DNA from: Mucilaginibacter gossypii | GTDB taxonomy: Bacteria > Bacteroidota > Bacteroidia > Sphingobacteriales > Sphingobacteriaceae | Length of the DNA: 64,000 nt | Direction: 5' to 3' | Assembly (NCBI RefSeq): GCF_900100945.1 | Contig: NZ_FNCG01000008.1 | Span: forward strand, 124,001-188,000 | Shown: in pieces, positions 60,488-64,000 of the stretch | How positions within the stretch are numbered: the first letter of the stretch is position 1 | Layout: each line of letters starts with the position of its first letter | The notes under the pieces: generated by a model | What the model was told of the DNA's origin: nothing | The model's input: only the letters and a program-made list of their open reading frames with translations | The model's database searches: none | Translations under genes and position numbers: made by a program

Positions 60488-61282
60488 ATGAAAAAGCTAT
60501 TATTCTTCCTTTTGGTGCTATGCGCCCCGTCCGTTTATGCACAGGATAAACTACCTGTAGTGTATCTGCCTGAAAATTTAACCATTCATTTTATATCCCC
60601 GGAACCTATTCAATACGTGGATATTTCCACAAAAGATTTAGTCGGTGACTTGCCTTTAAAAAATGTCCTTCGCTTAAAATTGCGTGATTCCCTTAAATCC
60701 TTTACAGGTTCAGTAATCACCGTTGCTGGCGAAAAATTCATCGCACAATACCGCTTGCTGCCTGGCTATCCGGGGGTGCCAACAGAAATAAATATTGTTC
60801 CGCCGGATATGCGCCCGCTTGATATTTCCGGGATCGGTCTTTCGCAAAATCAGTTAAAGAGTTTAGCGCTAAGCCTGGTTGCCAAAAGCCCGGATAAACG
60901 GATGGAAAAGGTTAAGGCCTTCGGGATTAAAGGGCAGTTAAACCATGTGTACACCGTTGGGGATTACATTTTTCTTGATATTTCCTATCAAAATAAGACC
61001 AACCTGAAATATGATATTGCTGATTTCAGGTTTAAGGTGGATGATGAAAAAGTAACCAAAGCAGCAAACAATCAATCGGTAGAGATCAAGCCCGAGTTTG
61101 TACTGTTCAGCCCGCCTACTTTTTCAAAAAATTACCGGAACATATTTGTCTTTAAAAAAATGTCGTTCCCCGGCAATAAAGTACTTCATGCAGAACTTAG
61201 CGAAAAGCAGCTTTCGGGCCGCATCATTACTTTAACCATTTCCTACCAGGATATCCTCGATGCGGATACACTGCCCAATTAA
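60488..61282 (+). CDS. traN: TraN, VirB9-like protein (DUF4138)
   Basis: A 264-residue exported protein: signal peptide (LLFFLLVLCAPSVYAQ), the N-terminal LTIHFISPEPIQYVDIS, the LPLKNVLRLKLRD region and the C-terminal domain FGIKGQLNHVYTVGDYIFL. It is typical of TraN, the outer-membrane-proximal part of the channel. Confidence 0.9.
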   Translation: MKKLLFFLLVLCAPSVYAQDKLPVVYLPENLTIHFISPEPIQYVDISTKDLVGDLPLKNVLRLKLRDSLKSFTGSVITVAGEKFIAQYRLLPGYPGVPTEINIVPPDMRPLDISGIGLSQNQLKSLALSLVAKSPDKRMEKVKAFGIKGQLNHVYTVGDYIFLDISYQNKTNLKYDIADFRFKVDDEKVTKAANNQSVEIKPEFVLFSPPTFSKNYRNIFVFKKMSFPGNKVLHAELSEKQLSGRIITLTISYQDILDADTLPN

Positions 61283-61299
61283 TTCATTACTCTTTATTT

Positions 61300-61515
61300 A
61301 TGACTGATTCCATAGCCTACGACTATGTAAAGCTTGTGTTGGAAGAAGAATTTTTTGGGAGCTATCTGCGCTTCTCCAACCACGGGATACTACACTACGA
61401 GCTTACTAATATCCTCGAATTATGTGCGCCCCTGATCAGGGGCCTCGACGAGGACGACCGCTTTTTAAGATATGAAGTGATCGGAACCATAGCAGATTAT
61501 TTACAGGAGGTTTAA
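61300..61515 (+). CDS. 71-residue hypothetical protein
   Basis: A small acidic protein (LVLEEEFFGSYLRF, then ALCAP-like and DEDDRFLRYEVIGTIADYL). It lies 17 bases after traN and 1 base before the methylase/helicase gene, and its end carries the GGAGG ribosome site of that gene. Family unknown. Confidence 0.6.
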   Translation: MTDSIAYDYVKLVLEEEFFGSYLRFSNHGILHYELTNILELCAPLIRGLDEDDRFLRYEVIGTIADYLQEV

Positions 61516-61516
61516 T

Positions 61517-64000
61517 ATGGCATTTAATCCGGGAAGGAAGATGGCGGATAATATCGCAGCCATCCGAATTGCGCTGGACTTTACAGGCCAGCAGCTATCT
61601 GAAACAGAATTGGAAACACTAAAAAATTATGCCGGTTTTGGCGGACTCAAAGCCGTATTGTTTCCTCCCGGCGACATAGAAGTTTGGCCTAAGTTAGGTG
61701 CTTCAAAGGCTGATCTAAAGCTTTATCCGCAGGTGATGGAACTACATGACCTGCTACAAGAGAAACTTACGGCCAAAGAATACAAGGCGGCAGTAGACAC
61801 TTTAAAAAGCAGTTCCCAAACCGCTTACTACACACCTGATTTTATTCCAAGGGTAATTTATGCTGCTTTAACGGAAAGCAACATTTTACCAAAGCGTTTT
61901 TACGAGCCAAGCGCAGGGGCAGGGATTTTTATCGAGGAAGCCATAAAGGCATTCGGGGATATTCAACAAATAACCGCCATAGAAAAAGACATTCTAACCG
62001 GAAAGATCCTGACCGCTATATGCGCTGTCCATGAGGTACCGGTAGATGTTCAAATTAAAAAACTGGAAGAAACGGCGGCAACTGAAAAGGCAGCTTCGGA
62101 TATAGTTATCAGCAATATTCCCTTTGGTAAAATTGCTGTTTATGACCCGGCTTACAACAAAAGCGGGATTTGTGCGAAGGTGCATACTTACTTCTTTGCC
62201 AAAGGATTGGACAAAATTAAAGACGGCGGTATTTTAGCTTATATCGTAACGGATGCCTTCCTGAATAGTCCCTCCAACCAGGCCGCTCGCAAATATCTAT
62301 TTACTTCAGCCGACCTGTTAACAGTTGCCGTTTTGCCGGCCAATCTCATGAAGGAAAATGCCAATGTTGAAGTTGGTATGCATTTGATCCTGGTTCAAAA
62401 AAATGATACCAAGGAAACCCTGTCTGAAGCCGAAAGCCAGCTGATCGACACGATTGAAAAGGAAAATGCCTTTGGAAAATATTACTTAAATGCCTGGTTA
62501 GCCGATAAAAACGAAGTGGTTTATGCCGATGAAATCATTGAGGGAACTAATGCAAGAGGTAAGGCATCAAGAGTGGCCTGGCAGAACGGGGACATGCAGG
62601 AAATTGTCCCCTTACTCAAAGAACAACTAATTTCCGGATTTTCTAATTTTGATTATGCCAAATGGGAAGCCATTTCATTTGACCAAAAGGAATCCAAATT
62701 AAAGCAGTTTACATTTTTACCAGTACCCGAACAGCAAAAGAAGGAGGATGGTGCTGGAATTGGATTTGGTCAGTTAGGGTTATTTGACGCGCCGCCCCAT
62801 TCAGAAAATAAAGCTTTAGCCTACCTTGATGATCTTGACCTCCAATTTGTAGATGCCGGGTCGGCGCGATTGATCAGCACCATCCGCACGACAAATAAGC
62901 CGATGCATGACAGCATTGTATTGCTTACCGCCCGTGCCAAAGCCAACAACCGCTATATCTATAAGCTTTACAGCAATCTTTCTGAGATTTCCTTTCCCGG
63001 TAAATGGTTATCCGGCATAAACCTCGGTCATGAACTGGATAACCTCTCTGTAAAGCTGAAACAGTTTGGTCACGATTACCGCTATGAGGGTGACACCTCC
63101 TTAGAACCTGCTTTTAAATTATTACCTGACCGGCCAAAGGCTTTTACTGACTTGAAGCCATTTTACCTCAAAGACACACTGGTCATTTTTAATGGCAAGC
63201 TTGGGCTTATCGCTGAGCCTAAAAACTTTGAGGCGAAATTTGAACCTTTAGATCCGCAACCCGAACTACCATTTTACGAGGATTACCTGGTACTGCGGGA
63301 TATCTACCTGGAGCTTTCCGGCAACGAGAACGAGCATGAGATCGGCTTTCCAGAACTGCGGGCTTCACTGAATTTTTATTACGAAGCCTTTGTTGCAAAA
63401 TACGGGGAGCTGAACAACAATATTAACCGCAACCGCATTTTAAACGATGCAGCCCTAGGCTTTAAAATTCTTTCCTCGCTCGAAATTAGGGACCAGGATA
63501 AGTTTATCCGGTCGGATATATTTTATGGACCGCTTTTTCAGCAAAAACAAATGCTGAAAACGGATGACCCCGCCGAAGCGCTGGCGCGATGCCTCAACGA
63601 CCTCGGCCGTGTTGATCTTTCTATCATTTCACAGATCACCGGCTTAACCGAGGATGAGATCATCATTCAACTGGATAAGCAGATCCTGTTAAACCCTCAG
63701 ACGCTGCATTGGGAAACAACCGACAATTACTTATCGGGCAATGTGGTCGAAAAGCTAAAAATGGCTGAGAAGGAAGCGGAGGATGAACCGGAAAACCTGC
63801 AACTCGCGCGAAGCCTGGCCGCAATCAGACGTGTCCAACCAGAGAAAATCCCATTTGAAATATTGGATTTTAATTTGGGTGAACGGTGGGTACCAGTCGA
63901 ATACTACCAACGGTTTGCCACCGATCTCTTTAAGCTGGATACCAAAGTTGATTTTTTTGGTTCGATAGATACCTACAAAGTCAGTTACGCGAAAAAAGGC
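61517..64000 (+). CDS. Giant DNA methylase/helicase-type protein, partial
   Basis: An open frame of at least 828 codons running off the window. The start ATG at 61517 has GGAGG 6 bases upstream. The N-terminus (AFNPGRKMADNIAAIRIAL, then NYAGFGGLKAVL) and the methylase segment (YTPDFIPRVIYAAL, FYEPSAGAGIFIEEA with the SAM loop, VISNIPFGKIAVYD as the NPPF-like motif) match the N6-adenine methylase/SNF2-helicase proteins of Bacteroidota ICEs. The helicase part would lie beyond 64000. It may shield element DNA from restriction during transfer. Confidence 0.85.
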   Translation, partial: MAFNPGRKMADNIAAIRIALDFTGQQLSETELETLKNYAGFGGLKAVLFPPGDIEVWPKLGASKADLKLYPQVMELHDLLQEKLTAKEYKAAVDTLKSSSQTAYYTPDFIPRVIYAALTESNILPKRFYEPSAGAGIFIEEAIKAFGDIQQITAIEKDILTGKILTAICAVHEVPVDVQIKKLEETAATEKAASDIVISNIPFGKIAVYDPAYNKSGICAKVHTYFFAKGLDKIKDGGILAYIVTDAFLNSPSNQAARKYLFTSADLLTVAVLPANLMKENANVEVGMHLILVQKNDTKETLSEAESQLIDTIEKENAFGKYYLNAWLADKNEVVYADEIIEGTNARGKASRVAWQNGDMQEIVPLLKEQLISGFSNFDYAKWEAISFDQKESKLKQFTFLPVPEQQKKEDGAGIGFGQLGLFDAPPHSENKALAYLDDLDLQFVDAGSARLISTIRTTNKPMHDSIVLLTARAKANNRYIYKLYSNLSEISFPGKWLSGINLGHELDNLSVKLKQFGHDYRYEGDTSLEPAFKLLPDRPKAFTDLKPFYLKDTLVIFNGKLGLIAEPKNFEAKFEPLDPQPELPFYEDYLVLRDIYLELSGNENEHEIGFPELRASLNFYYEAFVAKYGELNNNINRNRILNDAALGFKILSSLEIRDQDKFIRSDIFYGPLFQQKQMLKTDDPAEALARCLNDLGRVDLSIISQITGLTEDEIIIQLDKQILLNPQTLHWETTDNYLSGNVVEKLKMAEKEAEDEPENLQLARSLAAIRRVQPEKIPFEILDFNLGERWVPVEYYQRFATDLFKLDTKVDFFGSIDTYKVSYAKKG

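Overview
The window looks like chromosomal accessory DNA of a Bacteroidota member, most likely a Sphingobacteriaceae-type organism (Pedobacter or Mucilaginibacter relatives). The evidence is a SusC/SusD pair, an RteC-family regulator, Bacteroidetes-type conjugation genes (TraE/F/G/I/J/K/M/N families), a TAnnTTTG-like -7 promoter element, and many starts with only weak Shine-Dalgarno sequences. No integrase, rRNA or complete tRNA gene was found. The right half is the mobilisation and conjugation core of an integrative conjugative element (ICE). Most of the left half looks like accessory cargo.

Layout. (1) 1-10 kb is a DNA-damage module. A LexA-like XRE/S24 repressor (with a 43-bp palindromic operator) is divergent from a large PIN-domain protein. 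A Y-family polymerase/DnaE operon is divergent from an unknown gene plus an SRAP (HMCES/YedK) gene. The polymerase promoter region carries a 13-bp motif that matches the palindrome at 12 positions. (2) 10-17.7 kb is a mixed cargo region. It holds an exported metallo-beta-lactamase-fold protein, a membrane protein with five KNFFGNW-type repeats, a HEPN-family protein, a putative metalloprotease and several gene remnants. (3) 18-24.4 kb is an ssb-DUF932-PRTRC operon: ubiquitin-like protein (PRTRC C), E2-like protein (PRTRC B), ThiF/E1-like protein, protein E and small partners. (4) 24.5-27.7 kb holds two convergent RES-fold proteins. They are followed by a chimeric gene made of a HARE-HTH domain and a second, diverged copy of the ThiF C-terminus. 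A stem-loop downstream of both ThiF tails keeps its loop but has exchanged stem bases. (5) 27.9-31.3 kb has an alpha-oxoamine synthase with a TetR regulator, then two tandem XRE regulators. (6) 31.3-41.9 kb has susC-susD-tlpA converging on an operon for a class III/IV-like lanthipeptide synthetase (LanKC), a MauE-like protein and a small exported Ser/Thr/Cys-rich peptide. A Crp/Fnr regulator follows.

(7) 42-64 kb is the ICE core. It runs from two regulators (the second RteC), through a long strongly structured gap, a toprim/primase-like protein, a probable oriT, MobC, an unknown membrane protein, relaxase and ParA, to the tra operon and the start of a very large DNA methylase/helicase-type gene cut by the window end. 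The tra operon holds three TraI-like paralogues. A degenerate MT-A70 methyltransferase homologue (NPKW in place of DPPW) is translationally interlocked between the first and second.

How the parts may work together: the S24 repressor probably controls both sides of the damage module. A second palindrome (AATTTTCTCA-N4-TGAGAAAATT) lies both upstream of the XRE pair and upstream of the first ICE regulator, which suggests cross-talk between cargo regulators and transfer control. The least explained items are the PRTRC conjugation-like cassette with its duplicated tail, the LanKC operon, the MT-A70-like protein in the tra operon, and the structured DNA/RNA around 43.6 and 44.9-45.4 kb. All function statements come from reading the sequence, without database searches.
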